Shown here: positions 7,714 to 18,767 of the stretch, one piece after another
How the letters are laid out: the number at the start of each line of letters is the position of its first letter
Numbering within the stretch: position 1 is the stretch's first letter
From: Bacteroidales bacterium
GTDB lineage: Bacteria; Bacteroidota; Bacteroidia; Bacteroidales; F082
NCBI GenBank assembly: GCA_024689285.1
Contig: JAILDR010000133.1
Span: forward strand, 1 to 22,266
Direction of reading: 5' to 3'
Length of the DNA stretch: 22,266 nt
Translations under genes and position numbers: made by a program
Notes under the pieces: generated by a model
Told to the model about the DNA's origin: nothing
Seen by the model: the letters and a program-made list of their open reading frames with translations, nothing else
Database searches by the model: none

Positions 7714-8154
7714 TCAGCGTTTGTTCTTGAAGAAATCCGTTAGGAGTTGCAGACAAGCGTCGTGCATGACTCCTGTTTCGATCTTGGTCTTGGGATGCAG
7801 CATCTTGCCGAAACGCACGAAACCGTTTTTGGGGTCATCGGCAGCCCAGACTATCTTTCCGATATGGGAATGACATAAGGCTCCGGCACACATGGGGCAA
7901 GGCTCCAAAGTGACGTAGAGCGTGCATTCATCCAAATACTTTGCCCCCAAGGCGTTGGCGGCTGCGGTGATGGCCAACATCTCGGCATGAGCCGTTACGT
8001 CGTTGAGGGTTTCGGTCTGATTATGTGCACGGGCGATAACCTTGTTGTTGCACACCACTACGGCACCAATGGGGATTTCGTCCTCATCAAGAGCCAGCTG
8101 GGCTTCTTGATAGGCTTGCTTCATATAATATTCGTCGGAGAAAACGGAAAGCAT
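7714..8154 (-). CDS. tadA: tRNA adenosine(34) deaminase
   Basis: A 146-residue zinc-dependent deaminase that converts adenosine to inosine at the wobble position of tRNA-Arg. The cytidine-deaminase-like active site is complete: H56-A-E58, with E58 as proton shuttle, and PCPMC with C86 and C89 as zinc ligands. Length is normal. It is the last gene of a minus-strand operon, 4 bases after the nitrilase-family gene. The first ATG gives MLSVFSDEYYMKQA; an internal ATG at residue 11 is an alternative start. Confidence 0.92.
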   Translation of the reverse strand: MLSVFSDEYYMKQAYQEAQLALDEDEIPIGAVVVCNNKVIARAHNQTETLNDVTAHAEMLAITAAANALGAKYLDECTLYVTLEPCPMCAGALCHSHIGKIVWAADDPKNGFVRFGKMLHPKTKIETGVMHDACLQLLTDFFKNKR

Positions 8155-8158
8155 GATA

Positions 8159-8949
8159 TTAGAGATTTATTTCAAATTTCTCCCAATCCGGTCCCAATGG
8201 GAATTTCTCCCTGAATCGTTGCAGTTTCTCATAATCTAAGGTGCAATGCAGCACGGCCTCTTGGTAAGGCTCTGCCTTCGAGATGACTTCGCCTCGGGAA
8301 TTAATGACTTGCGACTCGCCGCTGTAGTGTAGTCCGTTGGCATCCTCCCCGATGCGGTTCACCCCAATCCAGTAGGCTTGGTTCTCGATGGCGCGGGCTT
8401 GCAGCAGCGTGTGCCAAACGTTCATCCGCGAGTCAGGGAAATTGGCGAGGTAAAAGCCCAAATCGTATTCGTATCGTCCGTTCTGATAGCGGTTGCGGGC
8501 CCAGATGGGGAAACGGATGTCGTAGCACACCATCGGCCTGATGCGCCAGCCCTTCAGTTCCACAATCAGTTGTTGGTTGCCGCGTTCCACGAACTTATCC
8601 TCGCCACCCATGGTGAAAGTGTGCCGCTTGTAATAGCGTTCGTAGGTGCCATCGGGACGCATCCAGACGAGGCTGTTGAAGTAATGCCCTTCAACATTCA
8701 TCGCGAAGGTGGCACAAATGACGGCGTTCTTCGCTTGGGCTTGGCGTTTTAGCCATTGCATTGTGGGGCCGTCTTCCGTTTCGGCAAAACGAGCGGTGTC
8801 GACGGGGAAGGCCGTCGTAAAGGTTTCGGGCAGCAGAATCAGGTCGGTGCCGGCTTGCACCTGCTCCAGCAGGTCGCTGAAGTGTTGCAGGTTGGCTTTT
8901 TTGTCTTCCCACTTGAGGTCGGCTTGAATGTAAGCGATGTTCAGGTTGT

Positions 8950-8953
<4 letters not shown>
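8159..8953 (-). CDS. Nitrilase-superfamily omega-amidase
   Basis: A 264-residue carbon-nitrogen hydrolase. The catalytic triad is visible: E43 (LLPETFTT), K109 (YYKRHTF) and C143 (MVCYDIRFP). Context and motifs fit the YafV/Nit2-like omega-amidases, which hydrolyse alpha-ketoglutaramate or alpha-ketosuccinamate and so repair products of transamination. The exact substrate cannot be proved from sequence. Its start overlaps the rhamnosidase stop by ATGA, and tadA begins 4 bases after its end, so the three are probably co-transcribed. The ATG is the first codon of the family's first strand (NIAYIQADL). Confidence 0.88.
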
Positions 8954-11706
<2,753 letters not shown>

Positions 11707-11726
11707 ACTCGGGTGATTAACGTTGG

Positions 11727-11734
11727 CAAAAATA
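11727..11734 (-). promoter_or_regulatory. Bacteroidota -7 promoter box for the rhamnosidase operon
   Basis: On the minus strand this reads TATTTTTG, a full match to TAnnTTTG, 20 bases before the rhamnosidase ATG. The leader would be very short. No clear -33 element was found. Confidence 0.55.
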
Positions 11735-11794
11735 GTGAATTTTAGTATAAGTGCATAATTGAATAAATGAATAATTTGACCGCGTAACTTCTTG

Positions 11795-11820
11795 ATCAGG
11801 GAAGACGTTCCCTGATTTTT
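11795..11820 (+). terminator. Orphan intrinsic terminator
   Basis: ATCAGGGAA and TTCCCTGAT form a perfect 9-bp stem around GACG, followed by TTTTT. This is a textbook intrinsic terminator on the plus strand. No plus-strand gene lies directly upstream (the nearest is gltX, ending at 7699), and it is before the aspS promoter. It may end a short RNA or shield aspS from read-through. Confidence 0.75.
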
Positions 11821-11898
11821 CCAACGCCTATTGAACTCCTATCTAAGGATAAGGGGCGGTTTTTAATAAAACTTGCTCAATGATTCAAAATTAGTTTT

Positions 11899-11906
11899 TA
11901 TCTTTG
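11899..11906 (+). promoter_or_regulatory. Bacteroidota -7 promoter box for aspS
   Basis: TATCTTTG matches TAnnTTTG, 33 bases before the aspS ATG. A TTG at 11873-11875 is a possible -33 element with a 23-base spacer. Confidence 0.65.
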
Positions 11907-11939
11907 CAGGTTATTTCAAAAATCTAAAACAGACATACT

Positions 11940-13694
11940 ATGTACAGAACGCATACTTGTGGCGAACTTCGTCTTGCCGATGCCGGCAAGGAAGTGACAT
12001 TGGCCGGCTGGGTGCAACGCACCCGCGACAAAGGCTCTCTCGTTTGGATTGACCTCCGCGACCGTTACGGCATAACCCAACTCTTTTTGGATGGCAGCAG
12101 CGACCCGAAACTCTTGGAACAAGCCCGCTCCTTTGGGCGTGAATTCGTGATTCAGGCTAAGGGCACGGTTATCGAGCGTGAGTCGAAAAACCCGAACATG
12201 CCTACGGGCGACATCGAACTGAAGGTGAGTGCCTTCACCTTATTGAACGGCAGCAAGACCCCGCCCTTCACCATCGAAGACGTCAGCGACGGCGGCGACG
12301 ACCTCCGTATGAAATACCGCTATCTGGACATCCGACGCAACCCCGTCAGGCAAAACCTTGAGCTGCGTCACCGCATGGCCATGCTGGTGCGCAACTACTT
12401 GAGCAACCTCAACTTCTTGGAGATTGAGACCCCGATGCTCATCAAGAGCACGCCTGAGGGAGCCCGCGACTTCGTGGTGCCTTCCCGTATGAATCCGGGT
12501 GAGTTCTATGCCCTGCCGCAAAGTCCGCAGCAATACAAGCAGCTGCTGATGGTGGCTGGTATGGACCGCTATTTCCAAATCGTACGTTGCTTCCGCGACG
12601 AGGATCTGCGTGCTGACCGTCAGCCTGAGTTCACCCAAATCGACTGCGAGATGTCGTTTGTGGAGCAGGAAGATGTGCTGAACACCTTCGAGGGACTGGC
12701 CAAGCACCTTTTCAAAGAGATGAAGGGCCTCGAATTTGACAAGTTTCCCCGCATGACCTGGCACGATGCCATGAAATACTACGGCTCCGACAAGCCCGAC
12801 ATCCGCTTCGGGATGAAGTTCGTGGAACTGAATGACGTGGTGAAAGGCAAGGGCTTCGGCCTCTTCGACAATGCTGAATTAGTGGTGGGTATCTGTGCTG
12901 AGGGTTGCAGCGAATACACCCGCAAACAGCTTGATGCCCTCACCGAGTTTGTGAAGCGTCCGCAAGTGGGTGCCGGCGGAATGGTCTACATCAAGTACAA
13001 CACCGATGGCTCGTTCAAGTCATCTGTTGATAAGTTCTACACACCTGAGGACCTGAAGGTGATTGCCGACAAGTTCGGTGCCAAGCCTGGCGACCTGATG
13101 CTCATTCTCTGCGGCGAGGCCATGAAGACCCGCGTGCAGCTCAACGCCCTGCGTTTGGAGATGGGCAACCAACTCGGCCTGCGCAAGCCCGACGAATATG
13201 CTCCCCTGTGGGTGATTGACTTCCCGCTGCTGGAATGGGACGAGGAGACGCAGCGCTACTATGCGATGCACCATCCCTTCACCGCACCGAAACCCGAAGA
13301 CGAGGCTTTATTGGACGACCCAACAAAGTGGGGCGACATCCGCGCCAATGCTTACGACATCGTGATGAACGGTGTAGAGGTCGGTGGCGGCTCCATCCGT
13401 ATCCACGACCGCACCTTGCAGAACAAGATGTTCCACACCCTTGGCTTCACCGACGAGAAGGCGCAAGAGCAGTTCGGCTTCCTGATGGGTGCCTTCGAGT
13501 ATGGCGCTCCGCCTCATGCTGGCTTGGCTTTCGGCTTCGACCGTCTCTGCTCGCTTTTCGGTGGCGCCGACTCCATCCGCGACTTCATCGCCTTCCCTAA
13601 GAACAACGCTGGAAGAGACGTGATGAGCGGCAGCCCCGCCCCGATTGCCCAGGAGCAACTGGACGAGTTGCAGATTGCGTTGAATCTGAAGTGA
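11940..13694 (+). CDS. aspS: Aspartate--tRNA ligase, bacterial type
   Basis: A 584-residue class II aminoacyl-tRNA synthetase. The N-terminal OB-fold anticodon domain (about 1-105, with [20 protein letters not shown]) comes first. The catalytic core has motif 2, [18 protein letters not shown], from residue 218. The bacterial-specific GAD insertion lies in the middle (about 285-410). Motif 3, GFDRL, is at 532-536. Length and order are those of bacterial AspRS, not the shorter archaeal form. Whether it is discriminating (tRNA-Asp only) cannot be decided here. The ATG follows a good promoter and begins with the usual [10 protein letters not shown]. Confidence 0.96.
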   Translation: MYRTHTCGELRLADAGKEVTLAGWVQRTRDKGSLVWIDLRDRYGITQLFLDGSSDPKLLEQARSFGREFVIQAKGTVIERESKNPNMPTGDIELKVSAFTLLNGSKTPPFTIEDVSDGGDDLRMKYRYLDIRRNPVRQNLELRHRMAMLVRNYLSNLNFLEIETPMLIKSTPEGARDFVVPSRMNPGEFYALPQSPQQYKQLLMVAGMDRYFQIVRCFRDEDLRADRQPEFTQIDCEMSFVEQEDVLNTFEGLAKHLFKEMKGLEFDKFPRMTWHDAMKYYGSDKPDIRFGMKFVELNDVVKGKGFGLFDNAELVVGICAEGCSEYTRKQLDALTEFVKRPQVGAGGMVYIKYNTDGSFKSSVDKFYTPEDLKVIADKFGAKPGDLMLILCGEAMKTRVQLNALRLEMGNQLGLRKPDEYAPLWVIDFPLLEWDEETQRYYAMHHPFTAPKPEDEALLDDPTKWGDIRANAYDIVMNGVEVGGGSIRIHDRTLQNKMFHTLGFTDEKAQEQFGFLMGAFEYGAPPHAGLAFGFDRLCSLFGGADSIRDFIAFPKNNAGRDVMSGSPAPIAQEQLDELQIALNLK

Positions 13695-13761
13695 CATTGA
13701 AAAGTAGTTGAGTTATGGGACAATTGGCGTTCTTAAAATCATTTGATTAACAAATTGTAAT

Positions 13762-14214
13762 ATGAAAAATCTCAAAACCTTCCTCATCGTCCTCTTGGGA
13801 GCACTGGTTTTAAGCTCCTGCTCGACCGACAAAACCATGATTGCCAAAGGCGTGAATCTTAACAATTATCAATACGCCTCATTGACGCAAGCGAGAAACT
13901 CTTACGGAACGGTGACCGACATTGAAATTGAGCCGGGTGTTTATGACGCCATTGAGGCCACGCGGCTCAAAATGGTTGGCGAGCGCCGCATCAACGACCT
14001 CTCTTCGGCTGAGAAGGGGCAACTTGTTCTGGCTAAGTATTCAGCTACCTCTACAGATGATGAATCTATCATTAGTGTCAGTTTCGAGGATTACATGACG
14101 GGTAAGACAATCGCCTCGTGCCGTGCCTCGAGCAAAGGAGCCTGGGTGCGTCAAAGAGATGTGGACAGGGCTATCAGTAAGCTGCGTGACCGTATTGCCA
14201 AAGTGTGGAGATAA
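13762..14214 (+). CDS. Small lipoprotein of unknown function
   Basis: A 150-residue protein with a clear lipoprotein signal ending LVLSSC, lipid cysteine C20. The mature part has a strand-rich stretch (LVLAKYSATSTDDESIISVSFEDYMTGKTIASCRASS) and a basic C-terminal helix ending in KVWR. It loosely recalls small Bacteroidota envelope lipoproteins that assemble a single alpha/beta domain, but I cannot assign a family. It sits 67 bases after aspS and 19 bases before pfkA; no promoter box was seen in front of it, so it may be transcribed from aspS. Confidence 0.8.
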   Translation: MKNLKTFLIVLLGALVLSSCSTDKTMIAKGVNLNNYQYASLTQARNSYGTVTDIEIEPGVYDAIEATRLKMVGERRINDLSSAEKGQLVLAKYSATSTDDESIISVSFEDYMTGKTIASCRASSKGAWVRQRDVDRAISKLRDRIAKVWR

Positions 14215-14233
14215 TCAGAAAAACATCCAAAAT

Positions 14234-15328
14234 ATGAAAAGAGTATTAGTTCTTACCGGTGGTGGCGATTGCCCGGGCTTGAACGCCGTCATTCGCGCCA
14301 TCGTCAAGAGGGCTGCCCAAGAGAAAGATTGGGAAGTGCTCGGTAGCATACAAGCCTACAATGGCATCCTGTGGGAACCCACCGAGGTCGTCAGGCTGAC
14401 GCCTGAGTCGGTGCGAGGCATCCATTTCCGTGGCGGCACCATCATCGAGACCACCAACAAAGGCGGCCCGTTCAACTGGCCTGTCAAAAACGCTGACGGC
14501 ACCTGGAGCACGGTGGACCGCTCCGACGAAATGCTCCGCAAGCTTCAATACTTGGGCATCGATGCCGTCATCAGCATTGGTGGCGACGGCTCACAGCGCA
14601 TCTCGCAGAAACTCTACGAGAAGGGCCTGAACATCATCGGTGTGCCCAAGACCATCGACAACGACCTGTCGTCGACGGAATGCACCTTCGGCTTCCAGAC
14701 CGCCGTGCAGATTGCGACGGAGGCTGTTGATAAACTCGTCACCACCGCGGCCTCGCACAACCGCGTCTTCGTCCTCGAAGTCATGGGGCGCGATGCCGGA
14801 TGGATTGCCTTGCACTCCGCCATTGCGGGCGGTGCCGAGGTGTGCCTGTTGCCCGAGTTCCCTTACGACATCAATATTGTGAAGGAGCGCTTGGAGTGTC
14901 GTTTCAACCACGACCGTGGCTTTGCCGTAGTGGTGGCTTCGGAAGGCGCACGCCCCAAGGACGGCCAGCAGGTGTATGAAATCAGCACCGAAGTTGGCTA
15001 TGAGAACAAGAAACTGGGCGGCATTGGTCGCCGCTTCATCGAGGAGATGAAGGCGGCAGGCTTCACCCACGACATGCGCGAGACCACCCTCGGTCACCTG
15101 CAGCGTGGCGGTGTGCCGATTGCCTACGACCGCGTTCTCTCTGCCGAGTTTGGAGTGAAGGCTTTCGAGATGGTTTTGAATGGACAGTTCGGCCAAATGG
15201 TGTCTTATCGCCACCCCGACATTGTAGCCGTCTCGCTCAAGGAAGCCGTGGCACAACCCAACCTCGTCAGCCTCGACAGCGACTTGGTTCGTACGGCTCG
15301 CGGGTTGAATATCTCTTTGGGGATATGA
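14234..15328 (+). CDS. pfkA: 6-phosphofructokinase, ATP type by motif
   Basis: A 364-residue glycolytic enzyme phosphorylating fructose 6-phosphate. The start MKRVLVLTGGGDCPGLNAVIRA matches the family start; an in-frame upstream extension to 14123 overlaps the previous gene and is rejected. Nucleotide-site GGDGS is at 116-120, where pyrophosphate enzymes usually have GGDD. PKTIDND has lysine at K139, where E. coli PfkA has glycine. That glycine-plus-lysine combination is typical of the mixed-substrate group III enzymes that usually use ATP. MGRDAGW (substrate binding) is present. The stop overlaps the comB start by ATGA, so translation is probably coupled. Confidence 0.92.
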   Translation: MKRVLVLTGGGDCPGLNAVIRAIVKRAAQEKDWEVLGSIQAYNGILWEPTEVVRLTPESVRGIHFRGGTIIETTNKGGPFNWPVKNADGTWSTVDRSDEMLRKLQYLGIDAVISIGGDGSQRISQKLYEKGLNIIGVPKTIDNDLSSTECTFGFQTAVQIATEAVDKLVTTAASHNRVFVLEVMGRDAGWIALHSAIAGGAEVCLLPEFPYDINIVKERLECRFNHDRGFAVVVASEGARPKDGQQVYEISTEVGYENKKLGGIGRRFIEEMKAAGFTHDMRETTLGHLQRGGVPIAYDRVLSAEFGVKAFEMVLNGQFGQMVSYRHPDIVAVSLKEAVAQPNLVSLDSDLVRTARGLNISLGI

Positions 15329-16050
15329 GAATCTGTGTCGTCGCAACCGCTCAGCAAGCCCAAGACATCGATTTCAACGGAAAAACCGCCGTTGTCATCG
15401 ATGTCTTGAGGGCTACAAGTGTTGTCACCACCGCTTTGGACAACGGAGCACAGGAGGTAATTGCCGTGAAAACGGTGGAGCAGGCGCAAAGCCTTTATGC
15501 GGCATCCAACCCTGCCAACACCCTTCGTGGAGGAGAGCGTAACGCTTTGAAAATAGATGGTTTCGACCTGTCCAATTCACCTATGGAATACAAAAAACAT
15601 GTGGTTGAGGGCAAAACGATTATCTTCACTACCACGAATGGCACTAACGCTATCAATAATATAAAAGGAGCAAAAGAAATCGTTCTGGCTTGTTTTAGAA
15701 ATGCGCAGGCTATAGTGGATTATATTGCCCAATCGGGGAGAGACACGGCTATCGTTTGTGCTGGTACAGAAGGCCGGTTCTCGTTGGACGACGGCCTCTG
15801 CGCAGGCATGTTGATAGAATTACTGAAACAGCAAACCGCTGTTGAGGCCGACGACTTGGGCCTGTTGGTGACGCAGTATTATAACCAGAATAAAACCAAT
15901 CTACTTGGCGCATTGTCATGCTGTTATCATTTGAGGCGGTTGTTTGCATTAGGCTTCTATGACGACATCCGTTTCTGTCTTGAGACCAGTTGTGTGACAA
16001 CGGTTCCCGAAGCGAAAGAAGGTAAAATCAAGAAAAAACGCATATCATGA
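15325..16050 (+). CDS. comB: 2-phosphosulfolactate phosphatase family protein
   Basis: A 241-residue protein of the ComB family. Characteristic motifs are DVLRATS at 26-32, GGERN at 69-73, TTTNGT at 102-107 and CAGTEGRFSLDD at 145-156. In methanogens ComB dephosphorylates phosphosulfolactate on the way to coenzyme M. Many bacteria that lack coenzyme M also carry family members, so the substrate here is uncertain; a sulfonate such as sulfolactate is possible. No comA or comC lies in the window. It is joined by 4-bp ATGA overlaps to pfkA upstream and thpR downstream. Confidence 0.85.
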   Translation: MRICVVATAQQAQDIDFNGKTAVVIDVLRATSVVTTALDNGAQEVIAVKTVEQAQSLYAASNPANTLRGGERNALKIDGFDLSNSPMEYKKHVVEGKTIIFTTTNGTNAINNIKGAKEIVLACFRNAQAIVDYIAQSGRDTAIVCAGTEGRFSLDDGLCAGMLIELLKQQTAVEADDLGLLVTQYYNQNKTNLLGALSCCYHLRRLFALGFYDDIRFCLETSCVTTVPEAKEGKIKKKRIS

Positions 16051-16610
16051 AACGCACTTTTTTAGCCATACACATTCCAAGCGGGACGGAGTATCCAGCT
16101 TTGGTGGAGCAATTGAAAAAAAACCTGCCGCATGAGAAATACATCAACTATTGCAGGCCTGAAAACATACACCTTACTTTGAAATTCATAGGGCAGACCG
16201 AAGACCTTGACATACCGGCCATTAACGAGGCCTGTCGTAAGGTGGCGCAACGGCACCAACAATTTACGATGGACTTTGACCATACTGGAATCTTTGGCAG
16301 TAACGGTACGCCGCGTGTGTTGTGGCTTGGCATGAACAACGTCCCCAAGGCTCTTTATGATCTTGAAGACGATGTGCTTGATGCCTTTGATAGCCTCGGC
16401 TATCTCCGCGACAGGCAAAACTTCGTTCCGCATCTCACCGTATGTCGCATCAAGTCGTTGGTTGACAAGAAGTTCTTCCAACAAGTTTACAATGGAATTG
16501 AGCAGAAGACCTATCTTCATGCCGATGTGAAAGAACTCATTTATTACCAGAGTTTCCTGCAACCTACAGGGCCGTTTTACAAGGTTTTGAAACGTTTCCC
16601 TTTGTGTTAA
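16047..16610 (+). CDS. thpR: RNA 2',3'-cyclic phosphodiesterase
   Basis: A 187-residue 2H phosphoesterase. The two catalytic signatures are HLTLKFIG (H42, T44) and HLTVCRI (H129, T131), in the expected order and spacing for the ThpR/LigT family. The enzyme opens 2',3'-cyclic phosphate ends of RNA and can ligate tRNA halves in vitro; its cellular role is not well defined. Its ATG overlaps the comB stop, making it the last gene of the pfkA-comB-thpR chain. A separate promoter follows for the next operon. Confidence 0.9.
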   Translation: MKRTFLAIHIPSGTEYPALVEQLKKNLPHEKYINYCRPENIHLTLKFIGQTEDLDIPAINEACRKVAQRHQQFTMDFDHTGIFGSNGTPRVLWLGMNNVPKALYDLEDDVLDAFDSLGYLRDRQNFVPHLTVCRIKSLVDKKFFQQVYNGIEQKTYLHADVKELIYYQSFLQPTGPFYKVLKRFPLC

Positions 16611-16636
16611 AATACAATTTGCCACAAAAACGCCCC

Positions 16637-16663
16637 TTGAAACGGAAAAAAGCATTACTTTTG
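16637..16663 (+). promoter_or_regulatory. Promoter of the four-gene exported-protein operon
   Basis: TACTTTTG at 16656-16663 matches TAnnTTTG. A TTG at 16637-16639 may be the -33 element, with a spacer of 16 bases, slightly short. The first ATG follows at 16717. Confidence 0.65.
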
Positions 16664-16716
16664 CAATTTAATTCAGTTAATTGAGTTATAAGAAAAACAT
16701 ACAAAACAATACTACA

Positions 16717-17352
16717 ATGAAAACCAGAATTACAAGCATTGTTCTGGTCCTCTTGGCTGCGTTCGTCACCCTTGGAGGCACCACCAGTTGCAAGAGCAAG
16801 AAACAACTTGCCAAAGAAGCCGCTGAGGCGGAGTACAAATCGAAAGTAGAACAAGCCGTAAATGATCTGAACGCCATTCTTGACGACGAGACCCTCTGGA
16901 CCCTCGAAGAAAAGGAAGCCCGCGTAAAGACCATCAAGGACTGGAATCTTCAAAACGCTGAAGTCGACGACCTGTTGTCGCAAGTTGAGAAGAAACTTGC
17001 CCGCGAACGTGCCCAAAAAGAAGAAGAAGAGCGTCGTGCCGCCGAGGAACGCGAAACAGCCAAGGCCATGGATGCGATACTGAACGAAAGCTTCACGGGT
17101 ATCACCCGTGCCAGTAGCGTGTCGCAGGCCAACCGCACCATCAACGAGACCCTTGGGCTGTTTGAGTCGCCCAACGTGCCGGTGCTCATCATCATCAGCC
17201 AGAACCAAGGCGATTACGACTATGACCGTCCGACGACTATCGAAAAGTATCTCAATTACTTGAAGGATCAAAAGAAATTGGCGGAAAAGATTCACGAAAT
17301 CAAATACAACAGCAACGGAAAAATCAAAGAACTTGAACTCATAAAGAAATGA
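16717..17352 (+). CDS. Coiled-coil lipoprotein of unknown function (operon gene 1)
   Basis: A 211-residue protein. The ATG at 16717 gives a proper signal peptide (MKTRITSIVLVLLAAF...) ending at GTTSC, with a probable lipid cysteine at C25 although the lipobox is loose; an upstream TTG at 16681 only adds a polar tail and is rejected. Residues about 27-118 are highly charged and likely helical or coiled-coil (AKEAAEAEYKSKVEQ, then QKEEEERRAAEERET). Residues about 133-205 look different: SSVSQANRTI, then IEKYLNYL and IKYNSNGKIKELEL. That stretch resembles part of the domain in the next gene. Family unknown. The stop overlaps the next start by ATGA. Confidence 0.8.
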   Translation: MKTRITSIVLVLLAAFVTLGGTTSCKSKKQLAKEAAEAEYKSKVEQAVNDLNAILDDETLWTLEEKEARVKTIKDWNLQNAEVDDLLSQVEKKLARERAQKEEEERRAAEERETAKAMDAILNESFTGITRASSVSQANRTINETLGLFESPNVPVLIIISQNQGDYDYDRPTTIEKYLNYLKDQKKLAEKIHEIKYNSNGKIKELELIKK

Positions 17353-17924
17353 AAAAGATCATCGTAACCTTAATCATAGCCCTGTGTGTTGCAGGTACAG
17401 CCAAGGCGCAGGACGAGCTGAGTTTCGAACGCAAACAGGCCATCGACAGCCTTGCCTTAGAGAAGGTGAGAGACCTGAGCAAATATGTCAAAATCGTCGG
17501 TTCAAAAGACACGCCTTTCAGCGAGGCCAACCGCGTCATCGACCGCGCTGAGGAGCTTTTTATGAGCGATGCTGAAATCGGTGTCTCATCGGTGAGCTCC
17601 AACCAAATCACCTATTACCGCGTACGCAAGTATTTCGAGCACTTGATGCGCCTCAACTACGACCGCGTCGAGATTGAGTGGTACAACATCGAGTATGTCA
17701 GCGATTTGCAGCGTCAACCTGATGGCACTTATGTGGGCGTTATCACCATCTTCCAGACCTTCCGTGGCTACGACCAGGAGGGCAACTTGACGTATAAAGA
17801 CACCACCAAGAAGGACATTACCGTGTATGTACGCCGCAAAGAGACCCAGATTGGTGGGCGCACCATCGGTTTCTGGGACGTGCTGCTCGGTGATATGCGT
17901 GTGAAGGAAACCACCGATAGATAA
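17349..17924 (+). CDS. Secreted protein of unknown function (operon gene 2)
   Basis: A 191-residue protein with a signal peptide cleaved near AKA-Q21. The rest appears to be one alpha+beta domain. It has TPFSEANRVIDRAEELF (55-71), a helical KYFEHLMRLNYD (94-105) and a run of strands (VEIEWYNIEYV, DGTYVGVITIFQTF, KKDITVYVRRK), an order that fits an NTF2-like or cystatin-like fold. SEANR here matches SQANR in gene 1, and the strand part resembles residues 100-172 of gene 4. No catalytic motif is seen. It starts in the ATGA overlap with gene 1 and ends 6 bases before gene 3. Confidence 0.8.
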   Translation: MKKIIVTLIIALCVAGTAKAQDELSFERKQAIDSLALEKVRDLSKYVKIVGSKDTPFSEANRVIDRAEELFMSDAEIGVSSVSSNQITYYRVRKYFEHLMRLNYDRVEIEWYNIEYVSDLQRQPDGTYVGVITIFQTFRGYDQEGNLTYKDTTKKDITVYVRRKETQIGGRTIGFWDVLLGDMRVKETTDR

Positions 17925-17930
17925 CCCCAC

Positions 17931-18767
17931 TTGAAGACATTCGTTAGAAATAGCATCCTCCTTGCTCTTGTCTTCCTTTTGGCGCACGATGCCTTTGCCC
18001 AGACTGTTGGCGACTTCAAGATGGACGAGACGGAATTGTATGCCATGACCAAGCAGATGGGGCAGTTTATGCGCCGCTTCAACTACGAGGAAGACCAATT
18101 TGGCAACAAACTTAATCCGAAAGACCCCAAGTACCGCAACAACAAGATGCGTCGACAGTCGCTGCCCATCCTCTTTGACCAAGAGAAATATGGCCAACAG
18201 ACGGAGTTGCAGCGTTATTTCATCGAGGATGTCACCAAAAGCGATTCCACCTACATGACCTTTCTCGGTGGCCGCTGGTATTCGGAAGTTTCCGCTACGT
18301 TCAAGTATTACGGAAAAAACGTCAACATCCAGCTGATATTGGCTGTTGAACAGGAAGGCCTGGGCTCGAAATGGGTGCTTACCAACATCTTTTTCTCAGA
18401 TTTCGATAAGATGTTTCCCACAGACGAGATGGCCGAAAAAGAAAAGCATTTTCTCCATCCCATGAGTCATGAACTTGACTTCATGAACATCTATAAAGTT
18501 TTCCAAAACGTGGATGTCATCGAGTATTATGCTTCAAAAGACTATCAACCTGATTATCTGACGCTTTTTTTCTACGAAGTCAAGAAAGGAAATCTTGTGT
18601 TCCAACATGTTGACGGCGTTAAGTTTCATGTGTTCCAAGTGAAGGACTGGTATTTTGAGGTATCGTGGTTCGACCGCAAAGGCCTCAATTCAGGATGGCT
18701 CATGTCGAACGTCGTTTACTTACCCGAAAAAGAAAAAACCAATCTAATCAAATTTTATCAACCATGA
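17931..18767 (+). CDS. Secreted protein of unknown function (operon gene 3), TTG start
   Basis: A 278-residue protein. A stop codon lies in frame at 17922-17924, and TTG at 17931 is the only start that keeps the signal peptide (MKTFVRNSILLALVFLLAHDAFA, cleavage before Q24). The first ATG downstream (MDETELY) would remove it. The mature part has two strand-rich halves. The first contains FLGGRWYSEVSATFKYYGKNV and ILAVEQEGLGSKWVLTNIFF; the second contains LTLFFYEVKKGNLVFQHVDGVKFHVFQVKDWYFEVSWFDR. They could be two copies of an alpha+beta fold, but no family was recognised. Its stop overlaps the start of gene 4 by ATGA. Confidence 0.8.
   Translation: MKTFVRNSILLALVFLLAHDAFAQTVGDFKMDETELYAMTKQMGQFMRRFNYEEDQFGNKLNPKDPKYRNNKMRRQSLPILFDQEKYGQQTELQRYFIEDVTKSDSTYMTFLGGRWYSEVSATFKYYGKNVNIQLILAVEQEGLGSKWVLTNIFFSDFDKMFPTDEMAEKEKHFLHPMSHELDFMNIYKVFQNVDVIEYYASKDYQPDYLTLFFYEVKKGNLVFQHVDGVKFHVFQVKDWYFEVSWFDRKGLNSGWLMSNVVYLPEKEKTNLIKFYQP

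Noticed and set aside
14123..14233. N-terminal extension of pfkA
   Set aside because: It overlaps the lipoprotein gene and precedes the standard family start MKRVLVLTGGGDCPG.
16564..17295. Minus-strand open frame of 243 codons opposite operon gene 1
   Set aside because: Antisense to a gene with a signal peptide, a promoter and an ATGA-coupled neighbour.
18665..18763. N-terminal extension of the LRR protein
   Set aside because: It overlaps gene 3, and the signal peptide begins at the ATG at 18764.
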